A stretch of 64,000 nt of DNA from an uncultured Acidobacteriota bacterium (GTDB lineage: Bacteria > Acidobacteriota > UBA6911 > CAINFC01). Positions 48,167 to 57,056 of the stretch are shown piece after piece. Location of the stretch: positions 1 through 64,000 of the forward strand of contig CAINFC010000079.1 in NCBI GenBank assembly GCA_903847975.1, written 5' to 3'. The position numbers were made by a program, and so were the translations under genes. The stretch's first letter is position 1, and each line of letters begins with the position of its first letter. The notes beneath the pieces are model-generated. The model saw only the letters and a program-made list of their open reading frames with translations. It was not told the DNA's origin and did not search any database.

Positions 48167-49663
48167 TTAGCGGACCTGGATCGGCTTTCGGCCCTCCGGG
48201 GCCGGAAAGAACATGTCCGCCGGCTGCAGGTCGCATTCCTTCAGGATCTGCAGGCAGTAGTCCAGCTCTGCGTATTCCTTTCCGACGTTGTTGGTGCCGA
48301 AGGCGAATTTGACTCCTTTGGCCCGGGCCAGGCGCACGAAAGCGGCGCTGGGTATCCGGTAGCGGGCGTTGATTTCCAGGGCGATGCGGTTTCGGGCCAG
48401 AGCGTCGGTCACCGCCTCCATGCGCTCCCGGGTCCACAGCGTGTCGTACTGCGCGGCGATGGCTTCCGGCAGGAAAGTGGGATTGATGTAGATGTCGATC
48501 TTTTCGCGGTCGAGGACCGAGAGGATGCGACGCAGGTACATCTCCATGAAGGCCTGGGGATCTTTGATTTCTCCCACTTCGTCTTTCATCCACAGGCGCA
48601 TGCGCCGGCCGCTGTCGTCGGTGAAGGTCATGGCGTCGGTGAAAACATAGTCGAATCTGGCGATGGAGTCCTTCCGAAAGGTTTGGACCCATTCGCGCCC
48701 TTCCGCCTGCATGGCCAGAAATACCGGGATCGGCCGGTGCTGCCGGTAGAACTCCTCCAGCTTCTCGTTGGTGTCGATCGGGAACCCCACGCCGCAGTTG
48801 GGTGCGATTCCGCAGAAAATGCCGGTGCGGCGCGACTTTTCGAGCACGTCTTCCAGGACCACCCCGCCCTTCAGGTGGACGTGGAAGTCGATGACCGGGT
48901 ATCCGCGGTTGACGAGAGCCTCGATCGTCAAGGCTTTTTCGGCAGCGTCGAGCGCGGCCTGGTCCGATGGAGCCTGGTCCACCGAAGTCAGGGGTCTTAC
49001 CTGCACTTTTCGGAACAGGGTCCTCCCGGCCGCCGTCTGGCGCTGCAGGGCGAAGGTTCCCCCGGACAGCCGCCGGCCGGCATAAGCGGCGGTCCGGGGC
49101 GGATCGGCCGGCTCGGCATAGTCCACAACCGGGAGCTCGTTCAGGAAGATTCGAATCCGGTGGCTGGCAACCCGGATGCGTACCGCAAACCATTCCCCGT
49201 CGCGTACCGCGCATTTGTAAACCTGGCGCACGGCGGCCAGACTGCCGCTGGTGGCCCTATCGCGGTCCGGGTGGAAAGGAGAATTTTTCAACGAAACCGC
49301 GTACCCGGAGGCCTGCGGGGACTTCCCTTTTCCGGAAGTGTGGAAAAGGATGGCGGCCGCGGCATCGTTTTCCAGGAGGACCTCCGCCAGGAATTCGAAA
49401 TCGGTATAGGAGGCTTTGCGGTCGGGGCCGGTAAACAGAAGCAGAGACGGAGCGCCCTGGGCGACGATTCGGCCCTCCTGCACGGACCAGGATTTCCGGC
49501 TGCCGTAGGCCTGCCAGCCGTCCAGGCTCGTGCCGTCGAAAAGCGTAGCCCAGCCCGGGCTCGGCGCGCCTATAAGCCCGGGATCCGCCGGAAGAAGGAG
49601 CATCGGGGAGAGAAGAGCCAGGAAGCGGAAAACCGGAGCAAGACGGATGGGTCTATATTTCAT
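48167..49663 (-). CDS. DUF1080 (3-keto-disaccharide hydrolase family) fused to HxH metallohydrolase
   Basis: 498 residues. Signal peptide RFLALLSPMLLLPADPG. Residues about 38-235 are a DUF1080 concanavalin-like domain (WATLFDGTSLDGWQAYG, GRIVAQG, DFEFLAEVLLENDA, SGYAVSLKN, EWFAVRIRVASHRIRIFLNE). After a linker (ALTIEALVNRGY) comes a second enzyme-like domain of about 240 residues starting VIDFHVHLKGG (HxH near 256-258) with IDIYINPTFLPE, RIALEINARYRIP and KGVKFAFGTNNVG, resembling PHP or amidohydrolase barrels. The fusion links a glycoside-binding or cleaving domain to a metal-dependent hydrolase. First gene of the four-gene operon; the protease gene ends 20 bases upstream. Confidence 0.8.
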   Translation of the reverse strand: MKYRPIRLAPVFRFLALLSPMLLLPADPGLIGAPSPGWATLFDGTSLDGWQAYGSRKSWSVQEGRIVAQGAPSLLLFTGPDRKASYTDFEFLAEVLLENDAAAAILFHTSGKGKSPQASGYAVSLKNSPFHPDRDRATSGSLAAVRQVYKCAVRDGEWFAVRIRVASHRIRIFLNELPVVDYAEPADPPRTAAYAGRRLSGGTFALQRQTAAGRTLFRKVQVRPLTSVDQAPSDQAALDAAEKALTIEALVNRGYPVIDFHVHLKGGVVLEDVLEKSRRTGIFCGIAPNCGVGFPIDTNEKLEEFYRQHRPIPVFLAMQAEGREWVQTFRKDSIARFDYVFTDAMTFTDDSGRRMRLWMKDEVGEIKDPQAFMEMYLRRILSVLDREKIDIYINPTFLPEAIAAQYDTLWTRERMEAVTDALARNRIALEINARYRIPSAAFVRLARAKGVKFAFGTNNVGKEYAELDYCLQILKECDLQPADMFFPAPEGRKPIQVR

Positions 49664-49683
49664 GGACCCATTGTATCGTTTTT

Positions 49684-51036
49684 TCAGCGGATTACGGAAG
49701 GAAGATACAATTTATATGCATAGTTGATGTTGCTGGTGGTAACCGCTTCCGCCAAATTGCTGTAGGAGGAGGATCCGGCCTGATTGAAGGCCTGGATGCG
49801 GTACAGGTAGCCCGTGCCGGCAGCAGCCGTGGCATCCACATAGCTGGCGGAGCCGGCCGGAAGGGAGACCAGCAGCTGCCAGCTGACGCTGCTCCGGAGG
49901 GTCCGTTCCAGACGGAACCCGTCCTCATTGGTGCTGGTATCCTGCCAGGTGAGGCTGACTTGCGTGGAGCTTAGGCCGCTGGCGGTAAGATTGGCCGGGG
50001 CGAACGGTGGCTCCGTCAGGTTCAGCTGCCAGCCGATATCGGTGAGAATACCGGAGGTCACCGGCCCGGGCGTGTGAATGGCCTCTCCGAAGCCGATGGA
50101 ATAGGTCATGACGGCATTCTGGGTGCTGTTGAATCCTTCATCCAGATGGGTGTAGCTGGACCCGGAGACCCAGGTCGATGGGGCGTACAGCTTGACCGAC
50201 AGACCTCCGTTGGCTTTCCTGGCGGCTGCTCCCGTAAAGTAGATGCCGCCGCCGGTCAGCACCGAACCGAGAGCGGTGGAGGGAGAAGGGTAGCTGAGAA
50301 GAGAAGTGCCGCTGCCGTCCGCGGTGAAGCGGTCGTAGATGGCGGGATTGGGAAAGCGCAGGGAGCCCGAACCGCTGGAGACCGTGAAGGCCCCGATAAA
50401 GCCCAGGCCGTGGGCGATTTCATGCAGGACAACGGTGACCAGGTCCACCTTGTAGCCCGGGTTGCCGTCCGTGCCCAGGTACCAGTTGCTGTTACCGTTG
50501 ATGTCGACGATCATATCGGGCACTGTGGGAACCAGCCTGGTTCCGGCCAGGTGGTTGGAAAGGGATAATGGGTAATAGGTGTTCTTCACCGGGGCGTTGG
50601 GCGGATCCTGAACCAGGTTGGTGGAAGTCGTCCCCAGGTTGCTCGTACTCAAATCAGTGCGCCAGCAGGCCGCCACTTCAATGGCTACCGTCGAATTGAC
50701 CAGGGATGCCCAGATGTCGCTGGCATACTGGAAGGATGTCATGGCCTCGGCGGGCCAGGCGGCGAGAGTACCGCGGCAGCTGCTGCCGTTGAAACTGATG
50801 TGTACCTGCGCGGCGGGGGCGCGTCGGGCCCGGTAGTCGGTGAAAGAGGGGGGCGGCGGAGTGAAGCTCGGCTTGTATTGGTTGTCCAGCACGACGGGCA
50901 CAAAACCGGACTCCTGGATCAGAAAGGGAGAAGTTGCTTGCGCTTCGGCCATGCAGAAGCCGGTGCCGGCAATACCGGCGAGGCAAAGTGCCAAAATCCT
51001 TCGTTTCATTCCGGGGCGCTGGCTCAGGCTATTCAT
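49684..51036 (-). CDS. Secreted matrixin-like metalloprotease with FN3 and LYLPSVIR tail
   Basis: 450 residues. The signal peptide is RRILALCLAGIAGTGFCMAEA (an internal ATG at 51009 is an alternative start). The metzincin-type zinc site is VTVVLHEIAHGLGFIGAF, HExxHxxGF with a third ligand supplied a few residues later by a nonstandard position. A preceding domain with a twin-residue NSTVAIEVAACW pattern and a large insert (NPAIYDRFTADG) match reprolysin/matrixin-like secreted proteases of environmental bacteria. A fibronectin type III domain follows (ASGLSSTQVSLTWQDTSTNE), and the last residues are KLYLPSVIR, the same kind of tail as in the proteins ending at 6149 and 18357. Extracellular protein degradation is the likely role. 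Confidence 0.82.
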   Translation of the reverse strand: MNSLSQRPGMKRRILALCLAGIAGTGFCMAEAQATSPFLIQESGFVPVVLDNQYKPSFTPPPPSFTDYRARRAPAAQVHISFNGSSCRGTLAAWPAEAMTSFQYASDIWASLVNSTVAIEVAACWRTDLSTSNLGTTSTNLVQDPPNAPVKNTYYPLSLSNHLAGTRLVPTVPDMIVDINGNSNWYLGTDGNPGYKVDLVTVVLHEIAHGLGFIGAFTVSSGSGSLRFPNPAIYDRFTADGSGTSLLSYPSPSTALGSVLTGGGIYFTGAAARKANGGLSVKLYAPSTWVSGSSYTHLDEGFNSTQNAVMTYSIGFGEAIHTPGPVTSGILTDIGWQLNLTEPPFAPANLTASGLSSTQVSLTWQDTSTNEDGFRLERTLRSSVSWQLLVSLPAGSASYVDATAAAGTGYLYRIQAFNQAGSSSYSNLAEAVTTSNINYAYKLYLPSVIR

Positions 51037-51409
51037 TTTTTTTTCCCATTCCTTGTATTGTTTCCGGAATATTTATAGCAAGAACCTGGCCAGCCGGGAC
51101 GGTAGAGGTCTGAAAAGAATCTCGTCTCTAATCTATAGAAATATCAACGGTTGTATCATGTGAAAAAGAAAAGGAAAGAGCATGGGATCCGGAGGCGACG
51201 CAATAGTTTCAAAATGAAACCATTGGGAAGGTTCAGTCCGAAAACTCGTTCCATCCGAACCCCCTGGTGACCGGCGGAGATCGAACGGTAAATCGTTGTG
51301 CTCCGCGTGAGGTCTGGTCCGACAACTTCCCTCTTGCTTCAAAGAAACCGATCCGCAAGCGGATGGATTGCTCCTGCCGGAGGAATCGGCTGGCAAGGCG
51401 AATGGGGAA
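51037..51409. other. Non-coding gap with hairpins between protease promoter and galT
   Basis: No gene is seen. Two short hairpins are present, GTTTCA-AAA-TGAAAC (51206-51220) and ATCCGC-AA-GCGGAT (51351-51364). The promoter for the minus-strand protease gene should be near 51040-51110, where the sequence is AT-richer. Short frames here show no resemblance to known families. Confidence 0.45.
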
Positions 51410-51433
51410 GGGCGGGCGCCGCTCGCCCCTACA
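51410..51433 (-). repeat. REP-like GC-rich repeat overlapping the galT stop
   Basis: On the minus strand this begins TGTAGGGGCGAGCGGC and matches the unit at 16781-16804 in 22 of 24 positions. The TAG within it (51429-51431) is the stop codon of galT, so insertion or expansion of this repeat probably set the present C-terminus of GalT ([13 protein letters not shown]). Confidence 0.6.
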
Positions 51434-52553
51434 AATACTTTGTTGGAGATGTCGACTTCGTCGACGGCGATAAGGGAGGATCCGGCGGGGCCGCCGAGAG
51501 GTAATGGCTGTCGCTGAGAGCTCGCAGGGTCTGGGCGGCATACTCGGGAGTCAGATCCCTCTGCGGGTCGGCGAGCATTTCGTATCCGACCATGAACTTG
51601 CGGATGGCAGCCGAGCGCAGCAGGGGCGGGAAGAAGTGAGCGTGAAAGTGCCAGTGGGCGCCGGCGCGGCCGTCGGTGGGTGTCTGGTGAAACCCCATCG
51701 AATAGGGAAAAGAAATTTGAAAAAGATTGTCATAGCGTATGGTGAGCTGCTGGAGGATGGCAGCCAGAGAGCGGATTTCTCCACCGCTCAGTTCGGCCAG
51801 GCTGCCGAAATGCCGGTGCGATAGCAGCAGGGTTTCGTAAGGCCAGACCGCCCAAAAAGGGACCAGGGCGGAAAAGTGATCGTTGGCGGTCACGATCCGC
51901 TCTTCCCGGCGTCGTTCCTCTTCCAGGTAGGAGCAGAGCAGGCACCGGGCATGGCGCTGCTGATACGCTTTCAGCTGGAAATCTTCCTTGGCCGGCTCGT
52001 TGGGCAGCGCGGATCCTGCCCAGATCTGCCCGTGAGGATGCGGGTTGGAGCAGCCCATCATGGCGCCCTTGTTCTCGAAAATCTGCACGTAGGCGATATC
52101 CTCGCGGCGACCCAGCTCCAGGTACTGCTCCCTCCAGGCATGAATGATCGATTCGATGGCCGGGGGTTCCATCTGCGGGAGGGTCAGATCGTGGCGCGGG
52201 GAAAAGCAGATCACCCGGCAGCAGCCTTTTTCCGGGACACTCCGCAGCAGGGAGGCGGCGGACTCCTCCGCCCCGGGCGCGGAGACCGGTGTGTCCTCCC
52301 GCAGCGCGGCGAAGTCGTTTTCGAAAACGAAGACACTGCGGTAGGGCGGATTGATCACTCCTCCGGCCCGGGAGTTTCCCGGGCAGAGATAACACTGCGG
52401 ATCGTAAGGTGGCCGCCTCTCTTCGGCCCTCTTCTCCACCTGGCCCTGCCAGGGCCGCTGGGTGCGGTGCGGAGAGACCAGCACCCATTCTCCCGTCAGA
52501 GGATTGTGACGGCGGTGGGGATGGATCCCGGGGTTGAATTCGAAGTCTGTCAA
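51429..52553 (-). CDS. galT: Galactose-1-phosphate uridylyltransferase
   Basis: 374 residues, from a TTG at 52553 with AGGA about 12 bases upstream. GalT landmarks: [20 protein letters not shown], the zinc pair in [26 protein letters not shown] with the nucleophilic His in HPHGQ, and [11 protein letters not shown] near the C-terminus. It exchanges UMP between UDP-glucose and galactose-1-phosphate in the Leloir pathway, cytoplasmic. The protein is about 25 residues longer than usual; the surplus is a low-complexity tail that ends in a repeat. No galactokinase or epimerase gene is adjacent. Confidence 0.93.
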   Translation of the reverse strand: MTDFEFNPGIHPHRRHNPLTGEWVLVSPHRTQRPWQGQVEKRAEERRPPYDPQCYLCPGNSRAGGVINPPYRSVFVFENDFAALREDTPVSAPGAEESAASLLRSVPEKGCCRVICFSPRHDLTLPQMEPPAIESIIHAWREQYLELGRREDIAYVQIFENKGAMMGCSNPHPHGQIWAGSALPNEPAKEDFQLKAYQQRHARCLLCSYLEEERRREERIVTANDHFSALVPFWAVWPYETLLLSHRHFGSLAELSGGEIRSLAAILQQLTIRYDNLFQISFPYSMGFHQTPTDGRAGAHWHFHAHFFPPLLRSAAIRKFMVGYEMLADPQRDLTPEYAAQTLRALSDSHYLSAAPPDPPLSPSTKSTSPTKYL

Positions 52554-52614
52554 GAGGCGATGTTCCTGGGTGTTTCCGGGAAAGAGTGGAAAATACGGAT
52601 ATTCTTTGGGCCTG

Positions 52615-52658
52615 GAAAAACCTGTCCCGCGGGGGCCGCCGCCGAGGGCTGCCCCCGC
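52615..52658 (-). terminator. Possible terminator after the second oxidoreductase
   Basis: GCGGGGGC (52629-52636) pairs with GCCCCCGC (52651-52658) in an 8-bp GC stem; on the minus strand it is followed after a few bases by GTTTTTCC. It lies 22 bases past the stop at 52681. Confidence 0.45.
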
Positions 52659-52680
52659 CAGGAGGCAGGGTGCTCCGGAT

Positions 52681-53976
52681 CTACTTGTCGAACTGCTTCA
52701 GGTTGATTTTGGGATCCCACTTTTCCTTGGAAGCGGAAATTTTCTGCCAGGTGACCTCTTTCTGGGAGTAGGCTGCCTCGCGTCCCATGATGGCTGTGAG
52801 GGCCGATTCGACGCCCTGCGCGGCCTCGTTGATCCGCTTTCCGCTGCGGATGCTCTCGATAAAAGCCTTTTCCTTGTTGGCATCGGCGTCGTCGAGCGCG
52901 GAGCGGAAGGAGCCCGTGGCCCAGTCCTTGGCGCTGACCGCCTGGCCGCTGCGGGCCGCCCCGGAATCCCAGGCATTCTCTCCCTTGATGAACACGCCGC
53001 CGCTGTAGTGCGACTCGGAAATGCCCTTGGTGCCGAAAAACCGCTCGCAGACGTCGCCCAGGCCGGGGTCGAACTGGGTAGACATCACGCTGACGTGAAC
53101 GTCATTCGGGTACAGGTAGGTGACGTTGAAATGGCTCCAGCAGTTCCCGTCGTCGGTCCGCCCTTTTCGTCCGCCGAATCCGACGGCCTTGACCGGGTGT
53201 CCTTTCAGGAACCAGTTGCACACGTCGATGATGTGAATGTTCTGCTCGACAATGATGTCCCCGGACAGATGCCGGTCCCACACCCAGTGCCGGAGGCGCG
53301 ACTCCTCGGCGGAAGCGCCCGGATAGGCCGGCAGTTTGAGGGCGCTGGCATAGTAGTAAGCCTCGCCGCTCACGATGTCGCCAATGGCCCCGGTGTGGAT
53401 TCGCTTGGCCAGCTCCACGAAAGGTGTGGCATGGCGTATCTGAAATCCGACCGCCAGGCTGACTTTGCCTTCTGCTTTTTTCCCGGCTTGCAGAACCTGC
53501 TGGCAGCCGAAGGGGTCGACCGCTACCGGCTTTTCGCAATAGACGTGCTTGCCGGCTTCCACAGTGGCCAGCAGATGCTCCGGGTGCAGGAAAGGCGGGC
53601 TGGAGACCAGCACGGCATCCACCTCTTTCGATTCCAGAATGCGGGTGTAGGCTCGCGATCCGCGGAAGATGAGGTTTTTGTCTACGGCGGCGAAGCCCTT
53701 TTCCTGTGCCAGTTTGCTGAAGGTTTCCTGCCCGCGGTTGAGGCGGTCTTCAAAAAGGTCGGCCAGGGCGACGACCCGCGTGTCGGTGTGTTTCATAAAG
53801 GAGGTGGCGACGGCGGTGCCCCTTCCTCCGCATCCGATAATTCCCATGCGAATGGCGCTGTTGGCCTGGGTCCCAAAGGCAGTGCCCGGTTTCACAATGC
53901 TCCAGGCGGCGGCGGTTCCCGCGGAGGCGGCCGGAGCGCTCCGTATGAAGCTTCGTCGATTCAAGGTGGTATCCAT
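52681..53976 (-). CDS. Gfo/Idh/MocA-family oxidoreductase, twin-arginine exported
   Basis: 431 residues from the ATG at 53976, preceded by AAGGAGACAGG; the longer frame to 54090 adds only an implausible hydrophobic prefix. The twin-arginine leader is [20 protein letters not shown]. Rossmann start [16 protein letters not shown], catalytic-Lys motif HVYCEKPVA, and [40 protein letters not shown] and [20 protein letters not shown] match the exported group. Less than 40% identical by eye to the enzyme at 45902-47227, so it probably has a different substrate. It stands alone between galT and the PilZ gene. Confidence 0.9.
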   Translation of the reverse strand: MDTTLNRRSFIRSAPAASAGTAAAWSIVKPGTAFGTQANSAIRMGIIGCGGRGTAVATSFMKHTDTRVVALADLFEDRLNRGQETFSKLAQEKGFAAVDKNLIFRGSRAYTRILESKEVDAVLVSSPPFLHPEHLLATVEAGKHVYCEKPVAVDPFGCQQVLQAGKKAEGKVSLAVGFQIRHATPFVELAKRIHTGAIGDIVSGEAYYYASALKLPAYPGASAEESRLRHWVWDRHLSGDIIVEQNIHIIDVCNWFLKGHPVKAVGFGGRKGRTDDGNCWSHFNVTYLYPNDVHVSVMSTQFDPGLGDVCERFFGTKGISESHYSGGVFIKGENAWDSGAARSGQAVSAKDWATGSFRSALDDADANKEKAFIESIRSGKRINEAAQGVESALTAIMGREAAYSQKEVTWQKISASKEKWDPKINLKQFDK

Positions 53977-54185
53977 GTCCTGTCTCCTTTCTTGTTTGGG
54001 TCTGGAAGCACACAATAGTATGACAAGCAAAGGAAAAAAGGAAAGGCCCGCGCCGAAAAAACCGCACCGCCGCGCAAGAAGACGGCGCAAAAAGCAGCAG
54101 GAATCCCAAAAGGGTTCCGGAACACAGCCCGGGGTAGGCGGAATTTTCCGGGAGGCGGCACTGCGGAACCATGCCGCGCCGGCCG

Positions 54186-55475
54186 TCAGCGGATGGCGAA
54201 AGAGCTGGCGGTTTCCATGATCTGCTGGCCGGTAGTCGGATCCAGGATTTTCGTTTTAATCTGGTATACGCCGGAGGGAAGCGAGGGAGTCACCTTGAAA
54301 GGCTGAAACGGCTCCAGGCGAATTTCCGAGCCCGCGGTTAGGACCAGGGTGCCGTCGGCCCCGACCGAAAAAACGGAAATGGGGAGCAGGCCGGGGCCTT
54401 CCAGCCAGATTTTCAGCTCGATGGTGGCGGAAGTGATGTCCTGGTTTCGAATGCGACAGCCCTCCGTGGAAGCCACGGTTTCCCCCATGGAGTAGCTGCT
54501 CTTTCCTATTTGAAAGTCCACTGCCAGGGTGGGCCGGGTGGTCCGCGGAGCGAAGGTCGGCGTCTCGGATGGCGTGGCAATGGAGAAGGGGCTTATTTTT
54601 TCGGAGATAATTTCCCCGGTAACCGGATCAAGAGCCCGGGCATTAAACTCGTACTTGCCCGAGGGGAGATCCGAAATGACCGGCATAAGCTGTACCGGGC
54701 CATATTCCTCATCGGAGCCGGGTGCCAGGGAATAAAGCCCGTCCGCACCGACCGTTCCTACCGGGATCGGTGCCGTGCCAGGGACGGCCAGCCACGTTTT
54801 AACCTCGATTCGCTTTTCGTAGTTGGAGGGGTTGGAGAGATGGTACAGGTTGGCGGCCACCGTATCGCCGAAGCGGTAGACGTCCTTGCTCATCCGTATG
54901 TCGATGTTGGCGTACCCGGCGTTGGACCGGGAATCGGCGGCCTGCTTCATCGAGGACTCGATCCAGGAGGTCGTTTCGTGGCTTTCTTCAGCTGCTGCGT
55001 TATCCCGCCGGCTGGTATGGCTGGTATAGCCGCCGGAAAGCGTGAAGGAGGCAGCGGGGGGAGAGGCGATTGTCTGCACGGTGGCGGATCGCAGCTGGTC
55101 CGAGCGATCCGCGGCAGAGGAAGCGCGGGCGGAGACGCTCTGGCAGAAGAAAGTCCAGAAAAGCAGCAGCGAGGCGGCCAGCTTGAGTCCGACGCCGGCC
55201 TGCGGCTGGATCAGGCGCAGGCCGACCCGGTAACGACCTGTTTCGGAATCTGTTTTTACCCAGCGGACTTCTGCTTCGGACCGGAATCGATCGCCATGCA
55301 GCAGAGTTACTATACTGCCCGGAGAAGCGAAACTGCGATCCAGGATGATACCGCAGCCCTGGCGGCTGAAGTCGACACTGGTTCCGGAAACCTTGAAGGG
55401 AAGTCCTTCAACGGACGTTCCCGTCATGACCACCTGAACGCTCAGGCTGGCCCGGATGTTTTTCCTTGAATTCAT
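54186..55475 (-). CDS. PilZ domain protein with membrane segment and duplicated outer domain
   Basis: 429 residues. Residues 1-92 are a PilZ domain with both c-di-GMP-binding signatures: RxxxR in SRKNIRAS at residues 4-8 and DxSxxG in VDFSRQGCG. One membrane segment (LKLAASLLLFWTFFCQSV) lies at about 97-115. The rest is presumably extracytoplasmic and holds a linker and two copies of a domain of about 105 residues, each with FG/GETV near its start, a central KxWL..PG..PI.V..VGADG, and an end LPSGxYx..xxxLDPxTGxxI. Neither copy matches a family I know. Binding of c-di-GMP inside and of an unknown ligand outside is inference. A terminator separates it from the upstream permease operon. Confidence 0.78.
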   Translation of the reverse strand: MNSRKNIRASLSVQVVMTGTSVEGLPFKVSGTSVDFSRQGCGIILDRSFASPGSIVTLLHGDRFRSEAEVRWVKTDSETGRYRVGLRLIQPQAGVGLKLAASLLLFWTFFCQSVSARASSAADRSDQLRSATVQTIASPPAASFTLSGGYTSHTSRRDNAAAEESHETTSWIESSMKQAADSRSNAGYANIDIRMSKDVYRFGDTVAANLYHLSNPSNYEKRIEVKTWLAVPGTAPIPVGTVGADGLYSLAPGSDEEYGPVQLMPVISDLPSGKYEFNARALDPVTGEIISEKISPFSIATPSETPTFAPRTTRPTLAVDFQIGKSSYSMGETVASTEGCRIRNQDITSATIELKIWLEGPGLLPISVFSVGADGTLVLTAGSEIRLEPFQPFKVTPSLPSGVYQIKTKILDPTTGQQIMETASSFAIR

Positions 55476-55560
55476 AGCTTCTTCCGGATGACCTGCTGAC
55501 CTCCCACTACCTTTATGGCTAATATTCTGCTGGATTTAGCATGGCGTTGTCAAGGAAAAT

Positions 55561-55600
55561 GGAAAATAAAACAGCTGTTTTTTCACGAAAAACAGCTGTT
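55561..55600 (-). terminator. Strong terminator of the permease operon
   Basis: AACAGCTGTTTTT (55570-55582) and AAAAACAGCTGTT (55588-55600) form a 13-bp perfect stem with loop TCACG. On the minus strand it is followed by TTATTTT. It lies 22 bases beyond the permease stop. Confidence 0.8.
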
Positions 55601-55621
55601 CCCGGCGAAGTTGAATGGAAC

Positions 55622-57040
55622 TCACTCCGGTTGCGATTCCGAGGGAGGCGGTTCGGTCGGAGCGTCATCCGGCAGCGGTTTTTTTCCGGACAAGCTCCAC
55701 TCCCAGTAGTAATAAACCGGTATTCCCGAAAGGACCACCATCAGGGCAAACCAGGTTGTCCGCGTCCAGGCCAGAAGCGCCGAGGCCGCCATGCAGAAGG
55801 TAAGCGCTATGAAGGCAGCCGGAATCCAGGGGAAGAAAAAGCGCGGGGTTCCCTGCCGGGGGACCAGTTTTTTCCGCTTTAAGAAAAACAGCCCCAGGAT
55901 GGCCAGCAGAGGGAATACGGTCAGGGCGAATCCCATGTACTCCAGCAGCTTCTGGGCGCTGCCGGTAAAGATGTAGAGAATGGCCAGGATCATCTGCAGA
56001 AGAATGGCAATCCACGGAGTGCCCAGACGCGGATGCACCCGGGCCAGAGGAGAAAACATCAGCCGATCCCGGGCCATCGCGAAGTAGACCCGGGGGCCGA
56101 TCATCATCTGCACCGAAATCGAAGACAGCAGAATTAAAGAAATGCCCAGGGTGTAGAACTGGACGATCGGCAGGGGAAAGAGATGGCGCGCCGCGAGGGC
56201 TCCGACGGCTTCCTGCCCCATCAGGTCCGGACCGGGCACGGCGATCAGGTATACCAGATTGAGAAGAAAATAGAGAGCGGCGGTGCAGGCCGTACCGTAC
56301 AGGAGGGCTTTTCGCAGATTGCGCTCCGGATCCCGGATCTCGCCGGCGATGTAGGAGGCGGCATTCCATCCGGAATAGGAAAACATGATGATGAGCAGCG
56401 ACAGGCCCCAGATAGGCAAATCCGCTGCGGGCGCGGCGGACTCCGCCGGATAGACCGCCGCCAGTCGGGCGGCCTGGCTCCAGTCGGCCATCCACAGGCC
56501 GCCGGCGGCAAAGGATGCCGCGATCAGAAACTTCAGGACGGTCAGTCCGTTTTGAATCCGGCTGCCCCACTGCACTCCGACGATGTGCAACAGGCCGAAA
56601 AAAAACACCAGGAAGGCCGCCAGGAGCTTCTGCGGCCCGGTCCCGGAAATCAGGTCGGCGGTATTCCCGGCGGCGTCCGGCAGCTCCCGGTAAAAGGCGT
56701 TCAGATAGGAAACGAAAGCCAGGGCGCTGGTGGCCACCGGGGCCGAAAAGCCCACGATCAGGGAAATCCAGCCGGTCAGGAAGCCCGGCAGCCGCCCGAA
56801 GGTCTTTTTCAGGTAGACGTATTCGCCGCCGGTCTGCGGCCACAGAGTGGCCAGTTCCACATAGCAGAGGGCGCCGCAGATGGCGGTGAATCCTCCCAGA
56901 AGCCAGAGCAGCAGCACCAGCCAGGCCTGGCGGGTCATTTGCAGGATGATTCCTGTGGTGAAAAAAATCCCGGTTCCCATCATGCTGGCGATGACCACCA
57001 GGGTGGCGGTGGGGAGTCCCAGCTGGCGTTTCAATTCCAC
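55622..57040 (-). CDS. APC-family amino acid permease
   Basis: 472 residues from a GTG at 57040, chosen because AGAGGAAG lies just upstream and the protein then begins VELKRQLGLPTATLVVIASM, the normal start of the family. About 12 membrane segments are visible; first-helix motif SMMGTGIFFTTG and TGGEYVYLKKTFGRLPGFLTGW are typical of APC transporters. The C-terminal tail (LPDDAPTEPPPSESQPE) is acidic and cytoplasmic. It should import an amino acid or related compound by cation or exchange coupling; specificity unknown. Its start is 16 bases after the zinc-ribbon gene stop, in one operon with the PEP/pyruvate-binding protein, and it is about 5 kb from gdhA, which would use the imported amino acid if glutamate. 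Confidence 0.9.
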   Translation of the reverse strand: MELKRQLGLPTATLVVIASMMGTGIFFTTGIILQMTRQAWLVLLLWLLGGFTAICGALCYVELATLWPQTGGEYVYLKKTFGRLPGFLTGWISLIVGFSAPVATSALAFVSYLNAFYRELPDAAGNTADLISGTGPQKLLAAFLVFFFGLLHIVGVQWGSRIQNGLTVLKFLIAASFAAGGLWMADWSQAARLAAVYPAESAAPAADLPIWGLSLLIIMFSYSGWNAASYIAGEIRDPERNLRKALLYGTACTAALYFLLNLVYLIAVPGPDLMGQEAVGALAARHLFPLPIVQFYTLGISLILLSSISVQMMIGPRVYFAMARDRLMFSPLARVHPRLGTPWIAILLQMILAILYIFTGSAQKLLEYMGFALTVFPLLAILGLFFLKRKKLVPRQGTPRFFFPWIPAAFIALTFCMAASALLAWTRTTWFALMVVLSGIPVYYYWEWSLSGKKPLPDDAPTEPPPSESQPE

Positions 57041-57056
57041 GGCTTTGCTTCCTCTT

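Noticed and set aside
46109-49723. A 1204-residue open frame on the plus strand
   Set aside because: It runs antisense to four well-recognised minus-strand genes, has no family resemblance and arises because high third-codon GC removes stops on the opposite strand.
53977-54090. N-terminal extension of the second Gfo/Idh/MocA gene up to 54090
   Set aside because: The ATG at 53976 has AAGGAG upstream and starts a twin-arginine leader; the extension would put a second hydrophobic stretch in front of it.
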